This document shows positions 48,801 to 59,500 of a DNA stretch of 64,000 bases, in pieces. The stretch comes from Bin80 sp965209015 (GTDB lineage Bacteria; Bacteroidota; Rhodothermia; Rhodothermales; Bin80): contig OZ242367.1 of the NCBI GenBank assembly GCA_965209015.1, positions 2,914,001 to 2,978,000 on the forward strand, read 5' to 3'. A program made the translations under genes and the position numbers. Position 1 is the stretch's first letter, and each line of letters opens with the position of its first letter. The notes beneath the pieces are model-generated. The model saw nothing but the letters and a program-made list of their open reading frames with translations. It was not told the origin of the DNA and made no database searches.

Positions 48801-49204
48801 CGGGAGATCCAGGGCATCCTGCGAACCAAGAGAGAGCAGAGAGAATCAATCGTTTGAATCCGTAATCGGAGCGGATTATCCAGAAGATGCCACTGCAATT
48901 GATCATTTCTGGCAAGTGCCTCTCTTGCAAGCGTCCAAGTATGTTTCGCATGGGACGCTTTGGGTTGTTCACCAGTTGCTCCATGGAGGGCTTGGATAAT
49001 TCGTTGTCGCATTTCGGAGGCAGCTTTGCGGGTAAACGTGATCGCAAGGACCGATTCGGGAAAGTCTACCCGTGCCAGAAGGACCAGAAATCTTTGGATC
49101 AGGAGTTCCGTCTTGCCGGAACCGGCTGGTGCCTGCACAATGAACGAGCTGCTCGGATCAAGTGCCTGCAGACGCTGTGCTTGATCAGAAATCAACTGAT
49201 TCAT
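45863..49204 (-). CDS. addA: AddA/RecB-like UvrD helicase-nuclease
   Basis: 1113 residues, ATP-dependent exonuclease V beta-type. Walker A is VQAPAGSGKTE (about residues 24-33), motif Ia AITFTRKAASEMR, motif II LLVDEFQDTS, motif V QLLTIHRAKGLEFDTV and motif VI LLYVAATRA. The C-terminal RecB nuclease is shown by RWIVDYKTST and QEYAQAI. With the overlapping partner it would process double-strand breaks for RecA and degrade linear foreign DNA. The start overlaps the stop of the upstream gene by 4 nt. The symbol is by analogy; strict AddA orthology is not shown. Confidence 0.85.
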   Translation of the reverse strand: MNQLISDQAQRLQALDPSSSFIVQAPAGSGKTELLIQRFLVLLARVDFPESVLAITFTRKAASEMRQRIIQALHGATGEQPKASHAKHTWTLAREALARNDQLQWHLLDNPLRLRIQTIDSLCSLLVRRMPWISRMGAILEPEENAYRLYGKAARQTLEALYSSQKMEVIQPITILLSHLDNQMGRLEILLSAMLSNRDQWIRHVMGRGVDLEETRRILESSLKKVIQDTLDQMVSLFPEEHIEETTKLARFAANHLKNSGRDNHLEACLKLERWPGSSAEDLNIWTALAELLLTRSGTRRTRYTVREGFPGEEREAKERIKKIHLEPEVAAQLHGLRQLPPMHYEEEQWNVLSALIHLLPSAVRQLRRVFQQEGSVDFTEIAMAAQEAIQTHRSSDARAPLPDMNIRHLLVDEFQDTSQSQYELLKGLIHDWVGDGRTLFLVGDPMQSIYGFREAEVSLFARTCALGLGAVRLQPLVLETNFRSGIEIVNWINEALGDAFPKDEDPVTGGVAYRPSKAFRTDLVDCSVQLHPFFLKDSEVQSERVVDIIRETLSEQPGSTIAVLVQARNHLVDIIALLRRHEIPFRSVDIDPLHERPAVRDLLALTQALLHPGNRVAWLSILRAPWCGLTLADLQTLVGDDFRSVIEDLIRDRKELLSGDGRRRLERIVPTLEHASTLRGRLPVRRWVEGVWLALGGPACLRTRAELDDASAYLDLLEASQEGADLRDEVNFMDAVKRLFAPTDTDASDALQLLTIHRAKGLEFDTVILPGLGYRTRGDASRLLMWREYNDGQHSNLLLAPIREAGGKQDAVYQYLQTIENRRRDHESTRLLYVAATRARKNLHLVGHVTQGEGPDGFNGPDSRSLLFKMWKAAKLEFLEAWKDSQISDTEHEVAAQNQAIGVPLIRLSNEWSSVDPVEELIWEGKREQSEDEKEERGLVFEWVGDLQRRVGIVVHRMLQQMRFPDRVEFKDHVLRAALHYEGLEGENLENALVKVKMALENTLEDQRGRWVLSKHEEDQWEYAITAQVGVGVRRFILDRTFVESGVRWIVDYKTSTHGGSDVDVFLDNEKKRYESKMQEYAQAIRAIDSHPIYLGLYFPMLKGWRQWEFIE

Positions 49205-51876
49205 CCCTGATGTCTTTGAGAATTAGTTGACCCCCCAACCCTGCAAAACGTGGCCAATTTGCAGTATTTGCATGTCCGAGTAGGATATTTCGGATCCACC
49301 ACTGCACACCCAGACTTGTACTCCTGCCCCAGCCGATTAAGTGTGTTACTCCACTGATCAATAAGATCTGATAGAGGGGTTTGAGGAGGTCGGCTCCCAG
49401 GAACCACTCCCCCCTCATTAGAGATTCCCCTGAATCCTAACTGCCCAACCTTGAGACTGCCAAAAAAGATGCCGGCGATAGGAGGATCCTCTATGACTGC
49501 ATAAATGGGGAGTTGTGGATCATCTGGTCGGTCACCCTCCCAGAGTGATGTCCTACATTCGCCGGTCTTGTAATCAAGGATGACCTTCTCTCCATTTTCC
49601 AAGAGATCTACACGGTCTTCACGGATATCAATCTCCATTCCACCAATTGTTACCCGCTGAATCTCTTCCCGCTCAGCAACAACAAAGGGCATCCGCTGAC
49701 GCTCAAGACTTAACCAATCTTTAGTGATTTTCTCCAATCTGGACTGCTCTATCTGAAGAAATCGCTGATTCCGAAGTGCTCGCCGGGATTTTACCGATTT
49801 ACTCAACTCCTCTTTTACGATATGCTGAACTAGAACGGCCTCGTCTTCCTTGGACAGGGCCAATAATTGTTTCTGTGTGCTTAATTGTTTCCAAATGCTA
49901 TCTAATACCCGATGCATCAGTCGTCCACGATCCAGAGCATTGAGTCCTGAGTCAGGAAAAGCGGGAGCCGTTGCTCCAAGGCGTAATTCTGCAAACGCTC
50001 GGAACGGACAAGCGGCCTGCAACTTGAACAGCTCGGTTCCTCCCAGGAATTTATGATCCTCGCATGGAGGGGCCTGATGATCTTCTAGCCTCTCAAGGCG
50101 AGATGAATGTTGTAATTTTTCAGCATAATATTGAATATGCTCAATGTTTTGATCCAGTATAGATCCTTCGGGAACTCTGGCAAACAATGGACTAACTCGC
50201 CGATCCGTATCCCCCTCGCGGACGGGATGACTGATCACCACCTCTGGGGAACTCATTAGGAGTCGGTTGCCAAGCTGGCGGGCATTCTCTAACATTCCAT
50301 CTGGCGTTGATCGCCATAAATTATGTTGACGCTGCAAACGGATCGGCACAAATGGAGCTGGTGTACAGGGGAGCGGCCAAGCGTCATCATGCATACCCAA
50401 CATCCATAAATAATCAAATGATAAACCAGATGCCTCGAGGATCCCCAAAATCTGAACGGGAGCGGGATCGGATTCAGGTTGAAACAACTTACTGGATGCC
50501 ATCCGACGCATCAGGCTTACCGCTTGCTGCCGCGTAATGCTACCGCAAATACCGTCAAGCTCCACCAGTCCAGATAAGAGTTCCTCCCAAACCATACAAG
50601 TTTGATACTCAATACTACCGTACGAACAGTTCCCCGGCCATCCGACTCGTTCCACCTGTTCAGGATCTTCTGGATGAGCGTTCTGCTTCGTTGAGGATAA
50701 CAGCCTTGAAAATGACTCAGCCCAGACACTTGGTCGCTTTCGCCCTTTCAACTCCGCAAATTTCCTTTGCCATTTTGAAACAATGGCTGCAAGAACGGGG
50801 CAATAGAAGTCAACTTTTTTCTTGCTTGCCAAATAACGGATATCCTCGAGGGTCACATGCGCCTCCCGACGGCTTCGCAGTGCGACGTCCAGTAGTGCTC
50901 GTGAGGTACGTTCCAAATCGTAGCCGGGTAGAAATGGAGAGAGGAGTAATCGACTGGCATCCTCAATTGGAATTTCCCATACATCCATGGATAGGATCTG
51001 CAGACCTGATTGAATTAATGGATAATCAGACGCGGGTAACCCAAGAGAAATATTAAAGAGTCGGTTAGGATCCCTCTCCGGTTGAAGCCATGAACATGGA
51101 TGAAATACTTCGGAAAATTCTCGTTCGACTTGAGTACGAAGTCTTCGAATATTTGGAACAATAATCCCAATCTGAAAGGATGGATTGGCGGCGTTCGGAT
51201 CGCGAAGCAGAATACTGCGGGCCCACTCTGCCGACATGTGAATCTCTTCACGAACATCTCCTGCTTTGAGACGAATAGCACGGCCCCTACGATTGGGAAG
51301 TGGTGCTTCATGGATCCGCGTACCCTGCTCTTGAAGTGACTCAAAAAATCTATTCTGAGTTGGGGTACGCTCCAGAAATCCAACAATCAGAACCTCGTCT
51401 GGAAGCGTTAGATCTCCGCGGCGAATCAAGTGCACAACCCTCTCCGAAAGCTCCGATGCTGAGAACCAGCCATTACGGTCACAACGTGCCCGAAATTCTT
51501 GTGCCCACTCCTGAAATGCGCGCGTATCTTCGGATGAACGCCACTCTATGCCTGTTAAGGGTAAGCCCCAGTCACATACAAGCTTCCAAGATGTGCAAAC
51601 CAACTCGGCAGTCGCGGAAAGATCCAGAGGTCGAACCATTGAGTGGGAACGCATGATCTCCTCCCAGATGATGAGTTCCTCTGCTGAACGGAGTGGGCGG
51701 GGAAGGTTCAGTTGCTTCTCTGAAAACATTCCCTGTTCCCACAACTCCGAAAGCCACATATCCAGCGTCTTCACCGGAGCTGACGTCCAAGTAGGCAGTC
51801 CCTTCCCTTGCTGCTCCCAGTCATATTCTTGACGACGAGCACGAGCCAGCCGCTCCGTTGCCGTAATGACCATCAT
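49201..51876 (-). CDS. addB: AddB-like PD-(D/E)XK nuclease (probable DNA repair protein)
   Basis: 891 residues resembling the TIGR03623 'probable DNA repair protein' group. The N-terminus (VITATERLARARRQEYDWEQQG) is typical of that family; the middle is an inactive helicase-like region without Walker A. The C-terminal RecB nuclease has VILDYKTG and DPQLPIYAV. One cysteine in QAACPFRAFAEL plus three in TCKYCKLATFC form the AddB-style Fe-S cluster. It is the first gene of a two-gene operon with the AddA-like protein. It starts just after a 466-bp gap. Confidence 0.83.
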   Translation of the reverse strand: MMVITATERLARARRQEYDWEQQGKGLPTWTSAPVKTLDMWLSELWEQGMFSEKQLNLPRPLRSAEELIIWEEIMRSHSMVRPLDLSATAELVCTSWKLVCDWGLPLTGIEWRSSEDTRAFQEWAQEFRARCDRNGWFSASELSERVVHLIRRGDLTLPDEVLIVGFLERTPTQNRFFESLQEQGTRIHEAPLPNRRGRAIRLKAGDVREEIHMSAEWARSILLRDPNAANPSFQIGIIVPNIRRLRTQVEREFSEVFHPCSWLQPERDPNRLFNISLGLPASDYPLIQSGLQILSMDVWEIPIEDASRLLLSPFLPGYDLERTSRALLDVALRSRREAHVTLEDIRYLASKKKVDFYCPVLAAIVSKWQRKFAELKGRKRPSVWAESFSRLLSSTKQNAHPEDPEQVERVGWPGNCSYGSIEYQTCMVWEELLSGLVELDGICGSITRQQAVSLMRRMASSKLFQPESDPAPVQILGILEASGLSFDYLWMLGMHDDAWPLPCTPAPFVPIRLQRQHNLWRSTPDGMLENARQLGNRLLMSSPEVVISHPVREGDTDRRVSPLFARVPEGSILDQNIEHIQYYAEKLQHSSRLERLEDHQAPPCEDHKFLGGTELFKLQAACPFRAFAELRLGATAPAFPDSGLNALDRGRLMHRVLDSIWKQLSTQKQLLALSKEDEAVLVQHIVKEELSKSVKSRRALRNQRFLQIEQSRLEKITKDWLSLERQRMPFVVAEREEIQRVTIGGMEIDIREDRVDLLENGEKVILDYKTGECRTSLWEGDRPDDPQLPIYAVIEDPPIAGIFFGSLKVGQLGFRGISNEGGVVPGSRPPQTPLSDLIDQWSNTLNRLGQEYKSGCAVVDPKYPTRTCKYCKLATFCRVGGSTNSQRHQG

Positions 51877-52342
51877 GACCGACTGAAAGATTGATTATAT
51901 GGGAGGATTGCTGGAGAAAGTATATCTACCATAATAACGATAGTGTGTTGAAAGCCGTAAGAATTTCCGAAGCCTCGCTGCATAGCACTGATTACCAAAT
52001 GATTTTCTTTGTCCTGCTTGTCTAAAGTTAATTCATTACCGATAGATCGGGTACGTTGATTTCTGATTCAGGGCAGCGAGCAGTAGTACATCATAGGAAG
52101 ACGCTCAGAGATCCCAAAAAGATGGATTCACACAATGGGCCTACATTCAGCAGAAAGATTCGTGGCAAATTCTCCCCCTTAAATTTTTCCTTCCCACAAA
52201 ATAGACGGATCTGAAACGCCCAGTGATCTAGGTGAAATACCCCGCAATTTTCCAGGACATCCAGTAAGTAGGGGCTTCTATCGCTTTTGTGAGGATTGCA
52301 GGAAACCAATCTTGACCGGTCCTCTTCCAGAACGTTTACCCC
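51877..52342. other. Intergenic region upstream of addB-like gene
   Basis: 466 bp downstream of hemL and upstream of the addB-like gene. I see no convincing gene in it; a minus-strand frame at 52091-52309 has no recognisable features. Confidence 0.45.
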
Positions 52343-53632
52343 TCAATCATCCAAGGCTGCACTCAGTGCTTGGTCAAATGATTCCAACGTATGATCAACT
52401 GCCTCGGCGTCATGGACCGTAGATACGAACCAAGCTTCGTACTGCGACGGCGCAAGATGTACACCCAGGGGCAGAAGGTGGCGAAATACCTTAGCAAACA
52501 GATCTGCATCCGAAGTAGACGCAGAATCCCAGTCTCTAACCGGAGTTTCTGTGAAGAAGCAGCTGAGCATGGTCCCAACCCCATGGACCTGCATCGGAAT
52601 CGATTTGCGTTTAGCAATTTCTTCTAGTCCTTCCATCAACTGTGTGGTTTGCAATGATGCCTGATCCCACTCGTCAAGTCCTCTTTTGAGTGTCGCCAAA
52701 CCAGCGTGTACAGCGACGGGATTCCCCGAGAGTGTACCCGCCTGATAGACTGCCCCTTCTGGGGCAATCATTGACATAATATCTGCTCTACCCCCATAAG
52801 CTCCGATAGGAAGCCCACCTCCAATCACTTTGCCTAGAACTGTTAGGTCAGGAACTACCTGATACCTTGCCTGTGCCCCGCCAGGATGAACTCGGAACCC
52901 CGTCATGACCTCATCAAAGATCAGGAGAGCTCTGTGGGAGTGCAGCATTTCACGTAACCCCTCAAGGTACCCTTCCATAGGAGGAATCACGCCCATATTT
53001 CCAGCAACCGGTTCGACGATCATGGCTGCCACCTCACCGGCATGCTGATCCAATACTCGCTCAGCAGATGCAAGGTCATTGAACGGAATCACAAGCGTAT
53101 TCTCAGCTATACTCTCTGGAACCCCTGGGCAATTGGGAATGCCGAGTGTTGCGACCCCACTACCGGCTTCTACTAATAAGGAATCCACATGACCATGATA
53201 ATTTCCGATACATTTAATGATCTTATCCCGTCCCGTGAAGGCTCTGGCCAAACGAAGAGCACTCATCACCCCCTCCGTACCCGAGTTGACCAAACGCAGT
53301 CGCTCTATCGTAGGCATGACCGACTGGACTTTGCCTATCAGATGTGCTTCGTATTCGGTGCAGGCTCCAAAACTAGTCCCCCTTTGCGCGGCGTTTTCAA
53401 TAGCCTGAACGACTTCTGGATGCGCATGTCCGATGAGCAAGGGGCCATACGACAGTACATAGTCAACATACTGATTCCCATCAACATCTCGTAGCCATGC
53501 CCCAAAACCATAATCAATAAACACCGGGGATCCCCCCACCGCCTTGTAGGCACGTACCGGGGAACTAACTCCTCCAGGCATGCAAGCCTTCGCAGCAGCG
53601 AAGAGGACGTCCGAGCGAGAACGGGTATACAT
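52343..53632 (-). CDS. hemL: Glutamate-1-semialdehyde 2,1-aminomutase
   Basis: 429 residues. HemL makes 5-aminolevulinate from glutamate-1-semialdehyde, the last step of the C5 route to tetrapyrroles, using PLP/PMP. Visible are the N-terminal PGGVSSPVRAYKAVGG, NSGTEGVMSALRLAR, the IFDEVMTGFRV motif, the PLP lysine in TVLGKVIGGGLPIGAYGG and YQAGTLSGNPVAV. Length and motifs are complete. No operon partner; the start is followed upstream by 240 bp and then a decayed gene. Confidence 0.96.
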   Translation of the reverse strand: MYTRSRSDVLFAAAKACMPGGVSSPVRAYKAVGGSPVFIDYGFGAWLRDVDGNQYVDYVLSYGPLLIGHAHPEVVQAIENAAQRGTSFGACTEYEAHLIGKVQSVMPTIERLRLVNSGTEGVMSALRLARAFTGRDKIIKCIGNYHGHVDSLLVEAGSGVATLGIPNCPGVPESIAENTLVIPFNDLASAERVLDQHAGEVAAMIVEPVAGNMGVIPPMEGYLEGLREMLHSHRALLIFDEVMTGFRVHPGGAQARYQVVPDLTVLGKVIGGGLPIGAYGGRADIMSMIAPEGAVYQAGTLSGNPVAVHAGLATLKRGLDEWDQASLQTTQLMEGLEEIAKRKSIPMQVHGVGTMLSCFFTETPVRDWDSASTSDADLFAKVFRHLLPLGVHLAPSQYEAWFVSTVHDAEAVDHTLESFDQALSAALDD

Positions 53633-53874
53633 TATTTGCAGTTCAAGTTTAGAACTTTTACTCCCTCAACCGAGGTTTGACTATCCTCCCCCGTGCCTAT
53701 AATCGGTTACGTGTATATATTCAGATTTAATTTCCTGAATTAGGGCTGTACGGTCAATATCAAATATTGGAAGATATAAACAGGGAGAATAGGACTATCA
53801 AAAAACAACTTATCCATGAACCTATCCCTCTGTACTCTACGACATGCCCCCAGTTGCGATTTAATTGTGTAGCT

Positions 53875-54375
53875 CTACCATGGAATCCTAGAACCGTAGT
53901 ATGAGAGTGATTCCTTCATCTGCTCTAAGTAGATTTTTTTTCGTCCCCACTCATGTACTTTTTCTAGCACCTCTGCGTTGACGGTGCCGTCTGGTTTGCG
54001 TCGTAGTCATGCGCAGATCGTTTAGGATCATTTCCATAGATTTGAGTGGTACGCCAACCCAATTTTAACACCTCGCTGAATAACCAATGTTCGTTCGGAT
54101 CCTACCTCAGAGGTGTCACCGGTACGATCAGATTAAATTCATTTGCAAGGTAATACTGAAATAAACTGTTTCCAAACCCACGGTTGAGATCTGTGGTTGG
54201 CCAAGATGCAGAGTTCGCGAGCATACGAATACTGAATTCGTCTGATCTTTCCGCATCAAGCTACAATACCATCCGCCACAGAGGAAAAATTATTAGCCAG
54301 AACCGGTGTCCGAGGCCTGTGGGTCTCTAGATTTTGAAAATATCCCACGAATTCCTTAACTGCAAATCGTTTCAT
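53875..54375 (-). pseudogene. Decayed gene of unknown family
   Basis: Several minus-strand frames carry protein-like fragments in order: MKRFAVKEFVGYFQNLETHR from the ATG at 54375, then DEFSIRMLANSASWPTTDLN and SLFQYYLANEFNLIVPVTPL, then NEHWLFSEVLKLGWRTTQIY, and finally TVNAEVLEKVHEWGRKKIYL ending at the stop 53875-53877. At least three frame changes or stops separate them. The product would have been about 165 residues or more. I cannot name the family. Confidence 0.5.
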
Positions 54376-54536
54376 CGTTGAATCTGTGGTGCTTAACTGT
54401 TTCTCCGATCGCTGGCTGCGAGCAAGCTAAGATGAACGCTCCTCCGAACTAGATCTAACTTGGGTATGTGCATATTTGAGCATTCATTCATCAGGTGAGT
54501 ATAGTAATTGTATCCATACAATTTTTCTCCTTGCCC

Positions 54537-56477
54537 ATGGATTTTCTTAAATCTTTAATCATCCTCCCGATCATACTTGTCTTTTATCTTCTATTTCACT
54601 TTACAGACAGGGACTCAGACCCAAACCATCCATTGACGGTCCACAAGCTATTCTCTAGCGGAGCTGTGCTGCAGCGTGATGCACCCATACCCGTATGGGG
54701 GACTGCTCCTCCTCGTAAAACCGTGACCGTCTCCCTAAATCAGGACGAACAATCGGTACGGACATCCTCAAAGGGAAAGTGGCGAGTTACTTTCCCCCCT
54801 CAGACAGTCGGTGGCCCCCACAAACTGATGATCACAACCGATCATGATTCTTTGGTCGCAGAGAACATCCTGTTTGGGGATGTGTGGGTTGCATCTGGAC
54901 AATCAAATATGGAGTGGACAGTTACCAGTTCAGCGAATCCCCAAGATGAGATCGCATCCGCCAATGATACCTTTCTTCGACATTATAAAATCCCTCGCAG
55001 TTGGTCCTATACGCCGGAAGACACCCTTTGGGGTGGTGAGTGGCATGTCGCTACGCCAAAGCATGTAGGAGCTTTCACAGCGGTCGGATACTCATTTGCC
55101 CGGGAACTCCGAGCAAGTACAGGGATCCCCATTGGAATTTTGAATACTTCCTGGGGTGGGAGCAGGATTGAAGCCTGGATGGATCTTGCCTCCCTTGGAA
55201 TGGATGCGGACCAAATCAATCAGTTGTCAAAAGATCATAATGTCCGCTCAGATAGTCTGACCCGTGTCTTCACGAGAGAGCACGGTGGATCGCCTGATCG
55301 CGATCCCGGATATGATGAAGACATACCTATTTGGGCACACCCCGAACTAGATGACGCCGATTGGATGGAAATCCCCGTTCCTGGGACATGGGAAGCTGGT
55401 GGACTAGACGGACTGAACGGATCTGCATGGTATCGCACCACCTTCAATCTTGATGAGGTTCCCTCTCAGGCCGTCCTGCGCCTCGGCACCATAGATGACC
55501 AAGACAGAACATGGATCAATGGGCAACTGGTAGGCGAAACCGATGAATACCTGATTCAGAGGACCTATCCGATCCGCGAAGGAGTTCTCCAGTCAGGACT
55601 CAATCAAGTCACTATCCGTGTTCAAGACACTGGTGGCGGTGGTGGACTGGTCGTTGGAGACTCAAACCTCTCTCTTGAATGGTCAAGTGGGAAAGTGGAC
55701 CTAATGGGAACATGGAAAATTCGAGTGGGGGAATTTAGTATAGAGCCAGATGATCCCCTTAACCATCAGCCAACCCTCCTCTATAATGCAATGATTCATC
55801 CGATCCTAGACTTTCCAATCACTGGATTTATCTGGTATCAAGGCGAAGCCAATGCGAACGATCCCGAAACCGCTGCGGCCTATGCTTCACAATTTCAGAC
55901 TATGATTACCCGATGGCGTACATTGTGGGATCATGAACTTGCACCGTTCTTGTTCGTGTCTTTGGCCAGTTTCAGGGCACCTCAGGAAGAGCCTGGTGAG
56001 AGCAATTGGGCAATTTTACGTGAATCCCAGGCCACGGCCCTAAGCCTACCGAATGTAGGCCAAGCCATCACACTTGACATCGGAGATGCGGACGATATTC
56101 ATCCAAAAAATAAGCAGGATGTGGGGATTCGACTTGCACTCTGGGCCGGATACCTATCCTATGGAACCCATTCCATTCCCTCCGGCCCAATCTATCGTAA
56201 CCATGTCATTGAAGATGGAATCATTCATCTTCAATTCGATTACGTTGGGGGTGGTCTTATGGCCAAGGGTGGCCCTCTTCGTGGATTTGCCATTGCTGGA
56301 GATGATGGTAACTATATTTGGGCAGAGGCACAAATCCGGGGGGATTCCGTGATGGTCTTTCATCCAGAGATTCCGAATCCATCTTCGGTCCGATATGCCT
56401 GGGCCGATAATCCAAGCACAGCAAATCTTATGAATGCCGAGGGACTACCAGCAGCCCCATTCCGAACCACTCCCTAA
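54537..56477 (+). CDS. Sialate O-acetylesterase-like secreted esterase
   Basis: 646 residues from the ATG at 54537, which gives a normal N-terminal membrane anchor or signal (LKSLIILPIILVFYLLFHF); an earlier start at 54495 would add 14 residues. The SGNH/SASA catalytic serine is in WVASGQSNMEW (about residue 121) and the Asp-x-x-His pair in DADDIHPKNKQD (about 520). A galactose-binding/GH2-like beta domain (SAWYRTTFNLDEVP to QVTIRVQDTG) is inserted in the middle, as in many SASA proteins. It deacetylates sugars on host or environmental glycans. It is followed 12 nt later by the tamB frame. Confidence 0.88.
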   Translation: MDFLKSLIILPIILVFYLLFHFTDRDSDPNHPLTVHKLFSSGAVLQRDAPIPVWGTAPPRKTVTVSLNQDEQSVRTSSKGKWRVTFPPQTVGGPHKLMITTDHDSLVAENILFGDVWVASGQSNMEWTVTSSANPQDEIASANDTFLRHYKIPRSWSYTPEDTLWGGEWHVATPKHVGAFTAVGYSFARELRASTGIPIGILNTSWGGSRIEAWMDLASLGMDADQINQLSKDHNVRSDSLTRVFTREHGGSPDRDPGYDEDIPIWAHPELDDADWMEIPVPGTWEAGGLDGLNGSAWYRTTFNLDEVPSQAVLRLGTIDDQDRTWINGQLVGETDEYLIQRTYPIREGVLQSGLNQVTIRVQDTGGGGGLVVGDSNLSLEWSSGKVDLMGTWKIRVGEFSIEPDDPLNHQPTLLYNAMIHPILDFPITGFIWYQGEANANDPETAAAYASQFQTMITRWRTLWDHELAPFLFVSLASFRAPQEEPGESNWAILRESQATALSLPNVGQAITLDIGDADDIHPKNKQDVGIRLALWAGYLSYGTHSIPSGPIYRNHVIEDGIIHLQFDYVGGGLMAKGGPLRGFAIAGDDGNYIWAEAQIRGDSVMVFHPEIPNPSSVRYAWADNPSTANLMNAEGLPAAPFRTTP

Positions 56478-56540
56478 CTTTGTACCTCCGTGGATCACAA
56501 TCTTCCCCCTGAATCTAAGCCCGATCGGCGCTCCCAGAGT

Positions 56541-59500
56541 ATGATTCTCAAGCGTATTAGCTTGATGATCATGTTCCTTTTGGGGAGTGGACTCTTCGTA
56601 TATATCGGTCTAACCCACACCGAGGTAGGGCGAAATTATCTGTGTCAAGAGATTGAAAATAGATACGCAGAAATTTTTCCTGGACATATGACCATTGAGT
56701 CTGTATCCGGAGACTTCCTTCGTAGGGTGCACCTAAGAAATACAAGTTTCTATGATGAACATGAAGATCTTTGGCTCCATGTGGATGAGATCACCGCACA
56801 CCCCAATTGGGATGCGTTGATCGGGTGGCGGTTTGAGCTTCGTACCCTCACCGTTGTCCGACCCACTCTCTCGGTCAATTACCGTGCAAACAAGACCTGG
56901 AATCTTGCTCCTCTAATTGAATATATTCGTAACACCAGGCCATTGAACTGGGAATTTGAGTCTGCACAAATCTCAATCTCAGATGGGTCGATTGTAGTGG
57001 CCTATGAAGAGGATGCTCCATCTATAGTCCAGTCGGGTTGGTTATTTGATATGTCTCAGACTCAAATGACCGACATCCACTTAGAGGGGGAGTTGAATTT
57101 GGCACCGGACCGGCGCTTTTTTGTCATCAAATCACTCAGGAGTTCCATTGATTCAACAGAGTTGGAAGTAAATGGAGAGTTTCTTTATGAATCTAACCTG
57201 ACCTTTATCAATTCGCTGAACCTGTCTAGCGTGAATAATGAGGTAATGGTCGTAGGGGTCCTTGGAGAGCGGTCCCAGACCGTAGATCTCTCGCTAGTGG
57301 ATAGCTATATCACACCCGAATTTGCCAGTGTATTTGCACCTGCTCTGCACCTTCCAACCCCAGTGGAGATAAGTGGGCAGATCTCCCGTGAAGATACTGA
57401 ATGGTCCCTGCAGAATTTGACCGCATCGTCGGATCGCTCTTACATTGATATTCGTTCCTCTGAAATTCAGTCTGATCAAAATCAAATCTCTTTCCACGCT
57501 TCAATTGACTCCAGCACGATTGATCCAAAGGATCTGTATGGAGTGATCCGTTCAGATACATGGAGCGGAGGAGCCGTCCAAATTTCGGGATATCTGGAAG
57601 GATCAGCTCTTCCGAACGAACTTGAACTTGCTGGAGAAATCACTCTCGAAACAGAGACAGGATCCCGAGGACATATTAAAGGCACCGCCCGCCGTGACTC
57701 AATTTGGAGTTATGATGCTGAACTGACTGCACTGGGTATGGATCTGTATGATCCGACCGGTATGCCATCGCTCCGCAGTGCGATGAATGGCTATCTGTCG
57801 GTTGAGGGAGCGGGGATCCGTGCACCATCTCTCTCCGCCTCGCTTGCTCTTGCTCCATCCATCATCGGACCGTACCCATTAGATAGTCTCTGGATCGAAG
57901 GAACCCTGTCACCTGCACATCTCAATGTCAGCGGATTTGCGGTTCAAGGAGATTCCCGTATTGCGACGACGATTACCAGCGATTGGGCTCATGGAACGCT
58001 CATGTATGATGCACAAGGTGAGATGACCTCGCTTGACCTTGGCCTCCTACTTGCAGCCCCCAAACTACAAACCAATTTGGATGCCCATTGGACCCTCGCA
58101 GGTATTGGGTCTAATTTCGATGAACTCTCTGCCTCGTTGGAAATCAATACCGATTCATCCACCATTATGTGGGAAGATTCTTTACGCCTGATTCCTTCAA
58201 CCTATTGGTCCATTGCATTCCGTGATACCAGCTCAACGGCCTCCCGCCTGAGTATCCGAGGAGATGTTTTGGATCTTGATGTCTCCGGGAGGTTTGATCA
58301 AGAATCACTCATACAGATCGGAGGCATATGGGAGGATGCATTCATAGAGCTGTTTGAACGGTTTGCTGGCCACCAGAGAGCTGAGGAGACCCCAGAATTA
58401 GTGGCTCAGTCTGTCCCGCCCGGTGCCATGATGGAGAAATTACGGGAACAACAATTCGCTTCGGCCACACCCGTTGCACTGGACCTCACTTGGAAATTAC
58501 ATGGACACCCAGCCACGGGGGCTCTCATCCCCATGGTGCCTTCATTTTCTGCGCGCACTCATGGGAGTTCAGATCTTTGGGCTGATGCATCCTCCCTGCG
58601 TGCCCAGATCCAATTTGAAGATGAGCATCTTGTCCTTGACCATCTCTCAACTTATCAAGCCAAGGCAGTATGTACACTTGTTGCCAACTTGAATCAGGAT
58701 ATTGAGTCAGATTGGGAAATCCATCTGGACTTTAGTGCGGATTCCTTAGTAAGTGATCGTCTCACGATCCCAATGCCGCGAATGCTGATGAATCAGGAGG
58801 GAAGAACGGGGCGCCTAGACATCTACGCAGGCAAGGAGAATACCAAGGGACATCTCTTCACAGATATTAACCTGTTGCTGGATCGTACCCGTATACGGGT
58901 GCACGATGTACGTCTGCCGTTTCAAAGTGCTGAATGGCACCTTCTACAACCTGCAGATATTGATCTGTTTACGGATGCTGCGGTAATGACTCCGCTGAGC
59001 CTCCAAAGCACGAACTCGTCTCTTGACCTGCAACAAATGATTACGATTCAGGGCAGTATTTCAGGTCTCCCATCGGATGCCTTGCGGCTGAACCTTGATG
59101 GGGTAGATCTGACCCAGTTATCCAATACTTTTGAGTTCCAGAGACCTATGGGTGGACTCATTGATGCAGATCTCTCTTGGACAGGACTCTGGGAACCAGA
59201 GATTACCGGTACTCTGGAGATAGATACCCTCACATTTAATCATACCCTGATAGGCCACCTTCAAGCGTCCAGTATTCTTCAATCGGGAAAACCCGATCTA
59301 AGTATTCGTCTGAGGATTGATTCACTTGGGACTGCACCATCTGATCATGTCTTTGCACGTAATCAGATGACCATGGAAGGGGAAATTATTGTCCCCAGGT
59401 CTGGACGTAGTGGTTCATTAGACTTATTGATGGATGTTCAGCGTCTCGACGCATCCTTTTTTCAATTATTCTCACAAAAGTTCACAGATTTGAGCGGTGG

